Shown here one piece after another: positions 1 through 13,209 of a stretch of DNA of 64,000 bases (the stretch's first letter is position 1; each line of letters begins with the position of its first letter). The position numbers were made by a program, and so were the translations under genes. The stretch covers positions 1-64,000 of the forward strand of contig CAZUGO010000014.1 in assembly GCA_964619935.1 (NCBI GenBank), read 5' to 3'. Below the pieces are notes generated by a model. It searched no databases and was not told the origin of the DNA. It saw nothing but the letters and a program-made list of their open reading frames with translations. Origin of the DNA: CAZUGO01 sp964619935. Lineage in GTDB: Bacteria; Planctomycetota; Phycisphaerae; UBA1845; CAIVHJ01.

Positions 1-374
1 CAAGTTATCGCAAAATCGAGCAGCTGCGTGCAAGAGGGTAGGTCGGCACTACACACCAAAACACGGCGAAAACGGCCCTCCCGCATACCCCAGCCCCGAC
101 CGACGCCCAAAGTTTTCCGCAATCTGCGAAAGTTGGGCTAAGTCAGGCTCCCGTTCGCCCCCGCAATCAGGGCCCAAAAAAAAACCAGGGCAAGGGCTGC
201 TCCAAGGAGCAACCCAAGCCTGGGAGGGAGAGAGAGTATTTAGAATAAGTCTGCACCAACACTTATGCAAGATGAAAGCTGAGAAAAACACGGATTCCCG
301 ATGTCCGCAATTGCCCATTTTAACAAAGGTCGCTGCCGTCCCCCAGCAAAGCTGGTGCGCACTTTTGTGTTAGG
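1..374. other. non-coding left edge
   Basis: No convincing gene is visible here. The stretch holds the 3' flank of the acetyl-CoA synthetase gene and its probable terminator (176-223). Open frames in this stretch are short, lack a Shine-Dalgarno sequence and resemble no family I know. The left-most 170 bases may belong to the neighbour beyond the window. Confidence 0.6.
176..223 (-). terminator. intrinsic terminator after acs
   Basis: Read on the minus strand, bases 223-185 form a two-part hairpin. An outer CCAGG/CCTGG stem and a small internal loop lead to a 10-bp inner stem (GGGTTGCTCC with GGAGCAGCCC, one G-T wobble, loop TT). Nine consecutive T residues follow (A9 at 176-184 on the plus strand). 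Stem plus T-tract is the classic rho-independent layout. It lies about 150 bases past the acs stop codon and probably ends the leftward secA-kdtA-acs transcript. Confidence 0.8.
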
Positions 375-2330
375 TCACGACTCATCATTTTGTCGTAGGT
401 CAGCTAGAACCGAAAAATCCTCGATGGTGGTGACGTCACCTTTGACTTCTCCGCTGCCGGCGAGCTCGCGCAACAGCCGCCGCATGATCTTCCCGGAGCG
501 CGTCTTCGGCAACGCGTCGGTGAACCGAATCTGGTCCGGTCGGGCGATGGCGCCGATTTGTTTGGCGACGTGTGCTTCGAGGATCGCCTTCAACTCAGGC
601 GTCGGTCGCACACTGCTGCGCAGGGTGACGAAGGCGGCAATGCCGGTGCCCTTGATTTCATGGGGCATTCCGACCACGGCGGCCTCGGCAACGCTGGCGT
701 GCGACACCAGGGCGGATTCCACCTCCGCGGTCCCCAGGCGGTGCCCGGCGACATTGATGACATCATCCACGCGGCCCATCAGCCAGAAGTACCCGTCCGA
801 GTCGCAGCGGGCGCCGTCGCCGGTGAAGTAGCAACCCTTGATTTGGGACCAGTAGGTCTGGCGGTAGCGGTCGTGATCGCCGTAGATGCCGCGGAGCATG
901 CCGGGCCACGGCTGGCGAATCACCAGCAAGCCGCCGGAACCTTCCGGAACCGGCCGCCCCTGATCATCGACCACGGCGGCATCAATGCCGAAAAACGGCA
1001 GGGTTGCGGATCCGGGTTTGGTGGCGGTCAATCCCGGCAACGGCGAAATCAGGATGCCGCCGGTTTCGGTTTGCCACCAGGTGTCGACAATCGGGCAGCG
1101 CTGCTGGCCGATGGTTTCGTGGTACCACATCCAGGCCTCCGGATTGATCGGCTCGCCCACGGTGCCCAGCAGCCGCAGCGAGGACAAGTCGGACCGTTGC
1201 GGGATCTCGCGGCCCTGCTTCATGAAGGCCCGGATGGCCGTGGGCGCGGTGTAGAAAATGGTCACACCGTGACGTTCCACGATCGACCAGAAGCGCCCCC
1301 AATCCGGATGATTGGGCGCCCCTTCGTACATCAGGCTGGTCACCCCGTTCTGCAGAATCCCATAGACAATGTAAGAGTGCCCGGTGACCCAGCCGATGTC
1401 GGCCGTGCACCAGTACACGTCGTCCGGCTTGAGATCGAACACCAACCGGGCACTGTGGGCCGTGTACACCATGTAACCCGCGGTGGTGTGCATGATGCCT
1501 TTCGGCTTGCCGGTGGTCCCGGAGGTGTACAGGAGAAACAGCAGATCTTCGGCGGCGCAGGCTTCCGGCGGGCATTCGTCCGCCGGGTCGGTCACCAGCT
1601 CGTGCCACCAATGATCGCGCCCAGGTGTCCAGGCGATATCGTTGCCCATCCGCCGATAGACCACCACGGTCTTGACCCGGCCGTCCAGCCCGATGGCCTC
1701 ATCCACCGCATCCTTCAAGGCCACCACCTTGCCCCGCCGCCAGCCGCCGTCCGCGGTCACGATGATCCGGCTGTCAGCATCCCCGACGCGATCGGCAATG
1801 GCACTGGCGCTGAATCCACCAAAGATGATGCTGTGCGGCGCGCCGATCCAGGCGCATGCCAACATGGCGATGGCCAACTCCGGAATCATGGGCATGTACA
1901 GGGTCACGCGATCGCCTTTGGACACGCCCAGCCGCTTGAGTGCCGCAGCGAAGCGCACCACCTCGCGGCGCAGGTCGGCATAGGTCAGGCGGCGCACCTC
2001 GCCGGGCTCGCCTTCCCAGATGATCGCCGGATGGTCGCCGCGACCGGCCGCGATCTGGCGGTCCAGGCAGTTGTAGGCCACGTTGGTGCGGCTGCCCACG
2101 AACCAGCGGGCATCCGGTAGGGACCAGTCCAGCACGCGGTCCCACTTCTGAAACCAATGAAACCCCTCGGCCACCTCCGCCCAGAAGCGCTCCGGGTCGC
2201 GAATCGACCGCTCGTAACGGGTCCGATAGTCCTCCATGGAACGGATGTGCGCGGCGGCACGGAACGCCTCGGGGGGCGGAAACAAACGATCTTCCGACAA
2301 TGAAGAACTGATGGCACCGCTTCTTGACAT
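375..2330 (-). CDS. acs: acetyl-CoA synthetase (AMP-forming)
   Basis: Activates acetate to acetyl-CoA through an acetyl-adenylate, in the cytoplasm. The 651-residue product has the usual Acs length and full ANL-superfamily architecture. The N-terminal cap has the WFVGSRTNVAYNCLDR block. The phosphate-binding loop is YTSGTTGKPKG. The hinge and C-terminal region include GRVDDVINVAGHRL. Near the C-terminus is KTRSGKIMRR, whose lysine is the acetylation-controlled catalytic residue in characterised Acs. The ATG at 2330 was chosen because AAAGGG lies 6-7 bases upstream; an in-frame GTG five codons earlier overlaps that site. It lies 53 bases downstream of kdtA on the same strand and probably shares its transcript. 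The family assignment is secure; acetate specificity over propionate is inferred from overall similarity. Confidence 0.95.
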   Translation of the reverse strand: MSRSGAISSSLSEDRLFPPPEAFRAAAHIRSMEDYRTRYERSIRDPERFWAEVAEGFHWFQKWDRVLDWSLPDARWFVGSRTNVAYNCLDRQIAAGRGDHPAIIWEGEPGEVRRLTYADLRREVVRFAAALKRLGVSKGDRVTLYMPMIPELAIAMLACAWIGAPHSIIFGGFSASAIADRVGDADSRIIVTADGGWRRGKVVALKDAVDEAIGLDGRVKTVVVYRRMGNDIAWTPGRDHWWHELVTDPADECPPEACAAEDLLFLLYTSGTTGKPKGIMHTTAGYMVYTAHSARLVFDLKPDDVYWCTADIGWVTGHSYIVYGILQNGVTSLMYEGAPNHPDWGRFWSIVERHGVTIFYTAPTAIRAFMKQGREIPQRSDLSSLRLLGTVGEPINPEAWMWYHETIGQQRCPIVDTWWQTETGGILISPLPGLTATKPGSATLPFFGIDAAVVDDQGRPVPEGSGGLLVIRQPWPGMLRGIYGDHDRYRQTYWSQIKGCYFTGDGARCDSDGYFWLMGRVDDVINVAGHRLGTAEVESALVSHASVAEAAVVGMPHEIKGTGIAAFVTLRSSVRPTPELKAILEAHVAKQIGAIARPDQIRFTDALPKTRSGKIMRRLLRELAGSGEVKGDVTTIEDFSVLADLRQNDES

Positions 2331-2383
2331 GGGAATCCCTTTCACCTTGGGGCGTGATCACGTCCGGCATTTGGCGGGTGGCA

Positions 2384-3739
2384 TTATTCTAGGCGACTGT
2401 CGGAACCCGGGCAAGGCGTGTGCCGCGGCCGCGGTGGGTTCGCCGGCGGGGCCGGGTGGAGCAGTTCCTGCAGGCGGCTCACGGTCCGGCGGGTGGCACC
2501 CTGCTGTTCGGACACCACCTGCTGCGCCCGGCGGCCCATCGCCGCCCGCCGGTCCGGATCGGCGAGCAGGGTCGCCAGCAGATCCGCGAGCTGCGGCGGC
2601 GAAGTCGCCACCACCAAGGCCCCGGCCCGCTCCAGACAATCGACGGCATCCCGAAAGTTGTCGGTGTGCGGCCCCACCAGCGCCGGTTTGCCCAAGGCGG
2701 CAATCTCCATGGGGTCGGACCCGCCCATGGGCAGCAGGGTCCGGCCGATCACCACCACGTCGCACGCACTGTAGAACTTGCGGAGTTCGCCCATGGTATC
2801 GCCCAGGATCACGGCGACCCCGGTCGTGTTCGTCGGCGGCAGGCAACCATCGGGGAATTCCGAGCGCCGCACACAGACCCGCCCGCGCTTCTCCAGCAGG
2901 CGGGCCACCTCCCGAAACCGCTCGGGCTTGCGCGGCACGATGGCCAGTTGAATCCCGTGGAACCGTCGCTCGAGTTGCGCCCAGACGTCGAGCAGCAGGG
3001 CCTCCTCGCCCGGGCCGCTGCTGCCGAGTACCACCAACGGCTCCGCGGCCCGAATTCCCAAGGCCGCGACCAGTTCGCGGTCACCGGAGGCGCGCTTCGA
3101 CACCGTCGCAGTGTCCCATTTCATCGAGCCCACCACCTCGACCCGGTCACCAGGCACGCCGGCAGCCACGAAGCGCTCCGCGATGGCTGCGTTCTGGGCC
3201 GCCACCCACCGGAGATTCGCAAACATCGGCCGCACTGCCGGGCCCACCCAGCGGAGCCGCCGGGCACTGCGGGCGCTGAACCGGCCGTTGACCACGCAGA
3301 CGTCGACCCCGCGGCGGGCGGCCAGCGTCACCAGGTTGTACCAGACTTCCAACTCCACCAGGATGATCAGCGCGGGGCGAATGCGGGCCAGCACCCGCCC
3401 GATGACCCAACTGAAATCCAGGGGAAACCGAAAGACTTGCAGGTCGGGGAACAGCTCACGTGCCCGGGCGTAGCCGGTATCGGTGGTCGCCGACAGCACC
3501 ACCGCCAGATCCGGATCGGCGCAGCGCAGGGCCTGCACCAGGCTGCGGGTGGCGTTGACCTCGCCGAGGGACACGGCATGGATCCACACGCAACGCGCCC
3601 CACCCACCCGAGGCCGGACCGCCCCGAAGCGCTCCATCCAACCGCGGCGGTTCTTGCCCTGAACCCACATCTGGTAGAGCAAGACCGGGCCGTAGACCAG
3701 CCCCGCGGCCAGGTAGCACAGATCGGCGAGCCAGCGCAT
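2384..3739 (-). CDS. kdtA: 3-deoxy-D-manno-octulosonic acid (Kdo) transferase
   Basis: Transfers Kdo from CMP-Kdo to lipid A precursors at the inner face of the cytoplasmic membrane, an LPS core step. The 451-residue protein matches the family length. A short N-terminal hydrophobic anchor (about residues 4-25) is followed by the GT30 acceptor-domain signature HAVSLGEVNATRSLV, whose glutamate is the family's catalytic base. The C-terminal donor domain has GRTLLPMGGSDPMEIAALGK. A tail of about 20 Pro/Arg-rich residues is unlike the rest. The ATG at 3739 has no strong Shine-Dalgarno. Its presence implies a diderm envelope with at least a Kdo-lipid A core. It sits between the SEC-C mini-gene (106-base gap) and acs. 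Whether it adds one or two Kdo units cannot be told from sequence. Confidence 0.93.
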   Translation of the reverse strand: MRWLADLCYLAAGLVYGPVLLYQMWVQGKNRRGWMERFGAVRPRVGGARCVWIHAVSLGEVNATRSLVQALRCADPDLAVVLSATTDTGYARARELFPDLQVFRFPLDFSWVIGRVLARIRPALIILVELEVWYNLVTLAARRGVDVCVVNGRFSARSARRLRWVGPAVRPMFANLRWVAAQNAAIAERFVAAGVPGDRVEVVGSMKWDTATVSKRASGDRELVAALGIRAAEPLVVLGSSGPGEEALLLDVWAQLERRFHGIQLAIVPRKPERFREVARLLEKRGRVCVRRSEFPDGCLPPTNTTGVAVILGDTMGELRKFYSACDVVVIGRTLLPMGGSDPMEIAALGKPALVGPHTDNFRDAVDCLERAGALVVATSPPQLADLLATLLADPDRRAAMGRRAQQVVSEQQGATRRTVSRLQELLHPAPPANPPRPRHTPCPGSDSRLE

Positions 3740-3845
3740 GCGGGCGATGGTAATGACTGCCGGGCGGAAAATCCACGATCACGGCAGTCGTCCGAGACGG
3801 CCGGGCGTCAGCAGTAGCCGCCGACGCGTCGCGCCGCCCGCGCGC

Positions 3846-4084
3846 TCAACCGCCCTGCCCGCAGCACTTCTTGTATTTCTTGCCGCTGCCGCAGGGGCAC
3901 GGCTCGTTGCGCTGCGGGTGCGGATCTGAATGGATCGGCTCCACCGGATCGGGCAGCGGCTCTTCATCCTCACCGGGTCGCAGGGCACGGGCCTGCTTCT
4001 CGCGATCGACCTTGGACAGGAATCGTTTCTGATGCTCGTCCACCGGACTACCTCCCTCGAGAAGGGCCGCCTGAGACACCGTCA

Positions 4085-4085
<1 letters not shown>
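3846..4085 (-). CDS. free-standing SEC-C zinc-motif mini-protein
   Basis: A 79-residue protein made of a charged linker and a C-terminal SEC-C motif, CPCGSGKKYKKCC. This is the same zinc-binding element that ends SecA in many bacteria and there contacts SecB and the ribosome. The start is the ATG at 4085, whose A is also the last base of the secA TGA stop (TGATG junction), so translation is probably coupled to secA. The tail is near-identical in layout to that of the SecA encoded just upstream, so this gene may have arisen by duplication of the SecA tail. A role as a SecA accessory or zinc chaperone is inference; no function is established for such satellites. Confidence 0.8.
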
Positions 4086-7957
<3,872 letters not shown>

Positions 7958-8205
7958 GGGCAGATCCTCAACTGATGGCAGGCCGGCCGTCCCTCCGCCG
8001 GCGCGGCGGTCACGAACGGCCGCAAGCGGGTCATTATAGGTGTCCGGTGGTGAAATGACAGCCCTTGTGGTGTGCCACGGCGGCCGGACTTGTGCGCGTC
8101 ACCCAGGAATGGGCCGCCCGCAAGCACCGAAGCAGCGGCCAGCCTCCGCAGGCGCGAGACCCGCCGGGCAGGCCGGCGGCCGCAGTCGATTCGCCACCGT
8201 TGCGG

Positions 8206-11200
8206 CTACTCTTCGCTCAGGAAGCGATCGGCGTCACGAGCATCGAATCCGTGGATCAGGTAGACCTCGCCGGCGTTGGTCTTGCCGTTGGGATCCGCGA
8301 AGATGGAGCTGATCAGCACATCATCCTTGCCATCGGAATCCACGTCGCCGGCATAGGCCAGTCCGTTGGACCGGGTACTGCGCTTGTTCTCCAAACCGCC
8401 CCCGAGTCGATCGCCGCCCCGCAGACCGGAGATCACGAACCCTTGCAGGATGCCGCCCATCTCGTCGAGGCTGCGAATACCGCTGAGGCTGGTGGTGTTG
8501 GTAATGACATACAACTGCCCGGTTTCGGTCGGATCCGGCAGCAGCAGCCCGCCACCGTCGACTTGATCGACCACCCGGTCGCGGTTGAGGTCCAGACCGA
8601 GGGCGTCCAGTTGATCGTCGCCGTCGGAATCGTAGCGCGTCGAAGCAGCCGGTGCGGTGATCAGCAGGTCCTCCTGGTCGTCGCCGTCGAAATCGCCGTC
8701 GCACTGGACGTTGAATCCGGCGCCGTCCCCTTCGAAGGCCCCCAGGATGCGCACGGCGTGTCCACCGTTGACCAGCGCGGAGATCGAATAGCCGCCCTGC
8801 GGGCTGGGCAGGTAGGCAGCCGGCTGCGGGCTCCCGAACACGATGACCACCTCGCCGGAACCGTTGTTCGCGTTGGGGATGCCCAGCACGATGTCGTCGG
8901 TCCCATCGCCGTTCAGGTCGCAGTTGCCCGCCAGTACCTCGCCCAGGCGGTCGCCCGCGGCGGTGCCGTTGATGAGCATGCCATTGAGGCGATTGGGGTC
9001 GTCCTTGCTCAGGGCGAGCAGGCCAAGATCGAACAATTCACCCTCGGAGGTCAAGGCCCGGCGATAGATGATGTAGGCGGCGCCGGCGTCCTCGATGCCG
9101 CCGGGGGCGTCCTTGCCGGGCGCGCCCATCAACAGGTCGGCCTCCGAATCGGCATTGAAGTCAGAGATGCCCAGGATCGCGGCTCCGAGTTCATCACCCG
9201 CGGCGGCGCCGGCGTAGCCGTCCGCGAAGCGCAGCGACCCTTCGACGGCACCGATGTCGGAGTGATCCGGGGTATCGAAGCCGACATCCTTAATAATGTA
9301 CTGATGCGGCTTGGGAATGCCGCCATCGTTGTCCACGGTGCTCAACCCGGCGGAGTCGGCCACGGTCGGCAGGTTCCAATAGCGCTCCATTTTCCATTGG
9401 TAGACCACGCCCGCGCGGTCCTTGCCTGACACGGCCCGCGCGGGAGCACTGACGAAGACCACGCTGTCCGCAGAGTCGGGGCTCATGGAGATGTCCTGCC
9501 CGAAATGATCGCCGACCGCCTGGCCGAGAATCCGGGCGCCCACCGGGCCGTCCAGGCGGGTGGAACCCGGATAGAACCCTGTGGCGACCTGATCGAACGG
9601 CGGAGAGTCGTTGATGTTCCGGATGGGATCGGCGGTCAGCAACGTGTGACCGCAACTGGTGCAATCCGCCGGGGTCGACAACACCGCAAATTCCTGGGCC
9701 CGAACGGCGGGATTGGCCAGAGTCTGGTCGTACGCCAGCGGGTGGCTGGGCGATTCCAGTTGGGTCTGGCTGCCGGAGACGCCCGTGAGCCCGGCATAAC
9801 TGAACCCGAAGTACGGCCCCACCAGGGTATCGATGCAGCCGTCCCCCTGTCCGAGATTGACGCCGGTGACCACATCGCAGCCCGCCGCCAGACCCAGGCC
9901 GTCGGGGTCGCAGTTGTCGTCATCCTCATCACTGTTTCCGCTGCACACCAGGAACGAGTCGTACAGCGGTGCCGCGGCACTTGGATCATCCGGCCCCGCG
10001 AATGCAAAGACGATGGATTGTCCGCAGCCGACGGTGGCATTGGCCGGATCCTGCCCGGTGCCTTCGGGCGGCGCAATGGAATCCACCTGCACGTTGAAGT
10101 GGGCCTCGCGCAGACTCGTGGTCCCCAGCGCGACCTGCACGCTCCCGCCACCGGGGCAGTCGATGCACAGCGTCGTGGTGGTCCCCGGAATCACCAGCAG
10201 ATCGTTGCGCTGAGTGATGGTCCCCCCGCCATCCATGTCCACAACGGTGATGGTCAAGGTCGGACGGGCCAGCAACGGCGAGCCGATGCTGCTGGCCAAT
10301 GCCAAGGTGACCTGGCCACCGTCACACGCCAGCTCGGCGTTGACCGTTTGGGCCGTGTCGGCCACCAGCGGAAAGGCGTCCATGCCGTTGGTGGGCCGCC
10401 CCGCGGCGACGTTGCCGACGATGCCCGGACCGGTGTTCAGGGCGGCGGTCACGCCGTCGGCGCTGAATTCCTGGCCGACACGATCGAGCTCGAAAACGCG
10501 GTCGTTGTTGAACCGACCGGACACGCTGCGATCGCCGACCATCGGGTTGTTGGCGGTCGGCACGATGACGATTCCACCGCGTTTGAACTGGTTGGGTTGC
10601 ACCAGGGTTCCGAAATTGCTGGGTTCACTGTGATCCTCAGGCCGACCCGGCTTCACCGAATCGGTGTCCTTGAAGCCGAAGACCAGCTCGGCGAGCCCGT
10701 CGCCGTCCACGTCGGGAAGCGTGCCCAGTGAGGTCAACCCCAGGGTATCGTCGCCGCTGGTATCGAGCACGCCGTCGCCGTCGCGATCCTCACTGATGCC
10801 GACGTCCAAGTAGCCGTTGACCAGTTGCGGCACGACAAACGGGCCCGGCCCGTCGGCGATACCGTTGCAATCGGAATCCAGCCACACCCGACCGTCCTCG
10901 CCGATGTCCAGCACATTGTCCAGATCGCGATCTTCGTAGGAGAACGGCGCGCTGATCACCCCGAAATCAGAATCTAGCTGCCCGTTGCCGTTGCGGTCCT
11001 CGTCGAACACATCCAGCTTCGAATCGCCGTCGGCGTCCTCGGTGAAGCAACCCGTTCCGCCGGCCGGAATACTGATGCCGTTCTGCAGGAGACCATCGCC
11101 GTTGAGGTCCTCGCTGCCGTTGTCAAAGCGGATTCCGAACAGCACCAGGCCGGCCAGCGAATTGGGATTGGGGTCTTCCTGGCCGATGTCATCGCCGACG

Positions 11201-12957
11201 GCATTCAGCGAGAATCGCCGATTGGACCGGTTGACCCGCGGATCGGAGTACACCAGGTAGGCTTCGCCAATGCCGATTCCATTGGGATTCTGGAACAGCG
11301 GCTTGGCAAAGCGGGCACCGACCAGGATTTCGGCGGCGCCGTCGCCGTCGAGGTCACCGGCCGAAATGATGTCGGTACCGGCGTTGTCTTCAAACTGAGC
11401 GCCTTCGAAAACCACGCCGTCGAAATGACCCAGCGGCGGGTCGTTCTGCTGATCCGCAGCCAGTTCAATGCTCCCGATCCACAGGATCGTCGGCAAGGTG
11501 GTAATCCGGATCGTCGGCGTCCGGGCGGTCAGCGGCGAATCGCCGGTCGGATTGTCGTCGGCGTCAACCGGGGTCAAGGTCACCTCGGCGATATAGAAAC
11601 CGGATGTCAGCGTCGCGGTATCCAGGATGACGCTCGACGGGCTGACCTCCAGATCCTGGAACGCGGCCAGCGGATCGGGCGCCACCGGCGCTCCCTGGGT
11701 GCCCTGGTCGTCCGAGTGGAACAGGGCCAGGTCGATCAGCCCCTGGCCGTTGGGCGTGTTGGTATTCCAGGCGATGGTGACGTCGGTGCCCGGCGGCACC
11801 GTGATGTCGGAACTCGGCTGCGCGATGGTCAGGTCACCCACGCCGACCACCGTCAGGATGCCCGGGGCATAGTCCACGCTGCGGTCCTGGCCCCGCTCGA
11901 CAAAGGCCCCGACGAAGTACACGCCGTCTGGAATGATCGAGGAGTTGATCGACGTGGCGGTCGCCGAAATCGGCAGTCCAATGGCCAGATTGATCTCTGA
12001 CCCGTCAAGGTCCAGGTTCTGGTCATCGTCCAGAAACACCGTGATCGTGGCGGCGGCGGCCGTCGGGTCGCTGGCTGCAAACTGAACCTGGACGACCTCG
12101 TCGGCGAACACGGTGAGATCCTCGCTGGGCGCGGTGACCGTGATCGTCGGGATGGACAGTTGCGAGGTGATGGTCACCCGCCCGGCGGCATAGACCGTCT
12201 CGCTGGTCCCGCCCGAATCCACGCAGGTGACCCCAACCGTGTAGGTCGACTCCGGAATGCTCAGGGTCAACCAACTGACCGTGCTGTTCAATTGACCGGG
12301 ATCGGTATTGCCACTGCCGGTGGTGACGGTGGTCTCGCCGCCATCGCCGACGATATTGTTGGTGTCGTAAAACACCTCCCAGGTCACGCTGTTTTCAGGA
12401 TCGTTGCAGTTGAACACGATGTCCACCACAGAGGTGGTCCCGGACAGCACCTCCAGGTTGCTCGCCGGCGAATTGATGAACGGTTGGGGCAGCCCGTTGA
12501 TGGCGATCTGCACCGAGTCCCCGGTGGCCGAGGTCGCGTATTCCGTGGTGGTCCCGGACGCATTGGACGCCCGAATGCCGATCAAGTACGATCCCGGTGC
12601 CACGCCGGTGGTGTCGAAGTTGGCGGTTTGGTTCGTGCCGCCGGTCAGGTTGCTGGCGAACACCACCTCGTTGCCGGTCGTGGGGTCATTGTCCCGATCA
12701 TAAAACGCCAGGACGCTGGTGGGTGAGTTGGTCACGGTGTAGGTGATGGTGATGATTGAACCCGAAGGGATGTCGCGGTCGGACAGCGGACTGACGATGG
12801 TCACCCCGGGCGCTGCGGTGCCATTGCCATTGCCATTCTCATTGCCGTTGCCGTCCATCTCGCAGCCAGCGCCCATCATGGCAGCGCCGAACCCCAGGGT
12901 CAGGCCGGCTTTGAGGGCGAATCGACACGATCGAGCGAATCGGTAGGCAGATCTCAT
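8206..12957 (-). CDS. giant FG-GAP/EF-hand surface lipoprotein
   Basis: A 1583-residue secreted protein. The chosen ATG (12957) has GGAGTG upstream and begins a basic, hydrophobic signal peptide ending in a lipobox-like MMGAGC, so lipidation is likely. A Gly/Asn linker follows, then several beta-sandwich (Ig/cadherin-like) repeats across roughly the first 500 residues. FG-GAP integrin-type blades occur near residue 530 (GDLDGDGAAEILVGARF) and again in the last 400 residues (NCDLNGDGTDDIVLG, GDFDGDDQEDLLITAP, GDVDSDGKDDVLISS). Between them, around residues 615-740, are Asp-rich calcium loops resembling dockerin or thrombospondin type-3 repeats. No C-terminal sorting signal or enzyme domain is seen. 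Probably a calcium-dependent adhesive or structural surface protein; the ligand is unknown. Confidence 0.75.
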   Translation of the reverse strand: MRSAYRFARSCRFALKAGLTLGFGAAMMGAGCEMDGNGNENGNGNGTAAPGVTIVSPLSDRDIPSGSIITITYTVTNSPTSVLAFYDRDNDPTTGNEVVFASNLTGGTNQTANFDTTGVAPGSYLIGIRASNASGTTTEYATSATGDSVQIAINGLPQPFINSPASNLEVLSGTTSVVDIVFNCNDPENSVTWEVFYDTNNIVGDGGETTVTTGSGNTDPGQLNSTVSWLTLSIPESTYTVGVTCVDSGGTSETVYAAGRVTITSQLSIPTITVTAPSEDLTVFADEVVQVQFAASDPTAAAATITVFLDDDQNLDLDGSEINLAIGLPISATATSINSSIIPDGVYFVGAFVERGQDRSVDYAPGILTVVGVGDLTIAQPSSDITVPPGTDVTIAWNTNTPNGQGLIDLALFHSDDQGTQGAPVAPDPLAAFQDLEVSPSSVILDTATLTSGFYIAEVTLTPVDADDNPTGDSPLTARTPTIRITTLPTILWIGSIELAADQQNDPPLGHFDGVVFEGAQFEDNAGTDIISAGDLDGDGAAEILVGARFAKPLFQNPNGIGIGEAYLVYSDPRVNRSNRRFSLNAVGDDIGQEDPNPNSLAGLVLFGIRFDNGSEDLNGDGLLQNGISIPAGGTGCFTEDADGDSKLDVFDEDRNGNGQLDSDFGVISAPFSYEDRDLDNVLDIGEDGRVWLDSDCNGIADGPGPFVVPQLVNGYLDVGISEDRDGDGVLDTSGDDTLGLTSLGTLPDVDGDGLAELVFGFKDTDSVKPGRPEDHSEPSNFGTLVQPNQFKRGGIVIVPTANNPMVGDRSVSGRFNNDRVFELDRVGQEFSADGVTAALNTGPGIVGNVAAGRPTNGMDAFPLVADTAQTVNAELACDGGQVTLALASSIGSPLLARPTLTITVVDMDGGGTITQRNDLLVIPGTTTTLCIDCPGGGSVQVALGTTSLREAHFNVQVDSIAPPEGTGQDPANATVGCGQSIVFAFAGPDDPSAAAPLYDSFLVCSGNSDEDDDNCDPDGLGLAAGCDVVTGVNLGQGDGCIDTLVGPYFGFSYAGLTGVSGSQTQLESPSHPLAYDQTLANPAVRAQEFAVLSTPADCTSCGHTLLTADPIRNINDSPPFDQVATGFYPGSTRLDGPVGARILGQAVGDHFGQDISMSPDSADSVVFVSAPARAVSGKDRAGVVYQWKMERYWNLPTVADSAGLSTVDNDGGIPKPHQYIIKDVGFDTPDHSDIGAVEGSLRFADGYAGAAAGDELGAAILGISDFNADSEADLLMGAPGKDAPGGIEDAGAAYIIYRRALTSEGELFDLGLLALSKDDPNRLNGMLINGTAAGDRLGEVLAGNCDLNGDGTDDIVLGIPNANNGSGEVVIVFGSPQPAAYLPSPQGGYSISALVNGGHAVRILGAFEGDGAGFNVQCDGDFDGDDQEDLLITAPAASTRYDSDGDDQLDALGLDLNRDRVVDQVDGGGLLLPDPTETGQLYVITNTTSLSGIRSLDEMGGILQGFVISGLRGGDRLGGGLENKRSTRSNGLAYAGDVDSDGKDDVLISSIFADPNGKTNAGEVYLIHGFDARDADRFLSEE

Positions 12958-13209
12958 CGCAAGGCACTCCGCTAGGACCGCAAGCATTTTGCGGAAAACA
13001 TGTTAGGGGTATTGTTTCAGTGATACTTGAGTGCAGCGTCGGCCAGTATTGATCTGCTGGCGCCGAAACTCGACCATTTATACGGTGGGCCTGAATGGCT
13101 TGTCAACCGACGGAATGCAGAGAGATAGGGTCCCCGTGGGCGGTGTTGGGGCGCCCCCAGCAGTTGGCGCGCAGTCAAGCCTCCGGGAATCGGCTAGGGT
13201 AGAGGTACG

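Noticed and set aside
558..2120. 520-residue open frame opposite acs
   Set aside because: It is antisense to a well-conserved enzyme, rich in His/Gly/Arg of the type produced by GC-rich reverse frames, and matches no family.
2331..2345. GTG start for acs five codons upstream
   Set aside because: The longer form would place the purine-rich ribosome site inside the coding region; the ATG at 2330 is better spaced.
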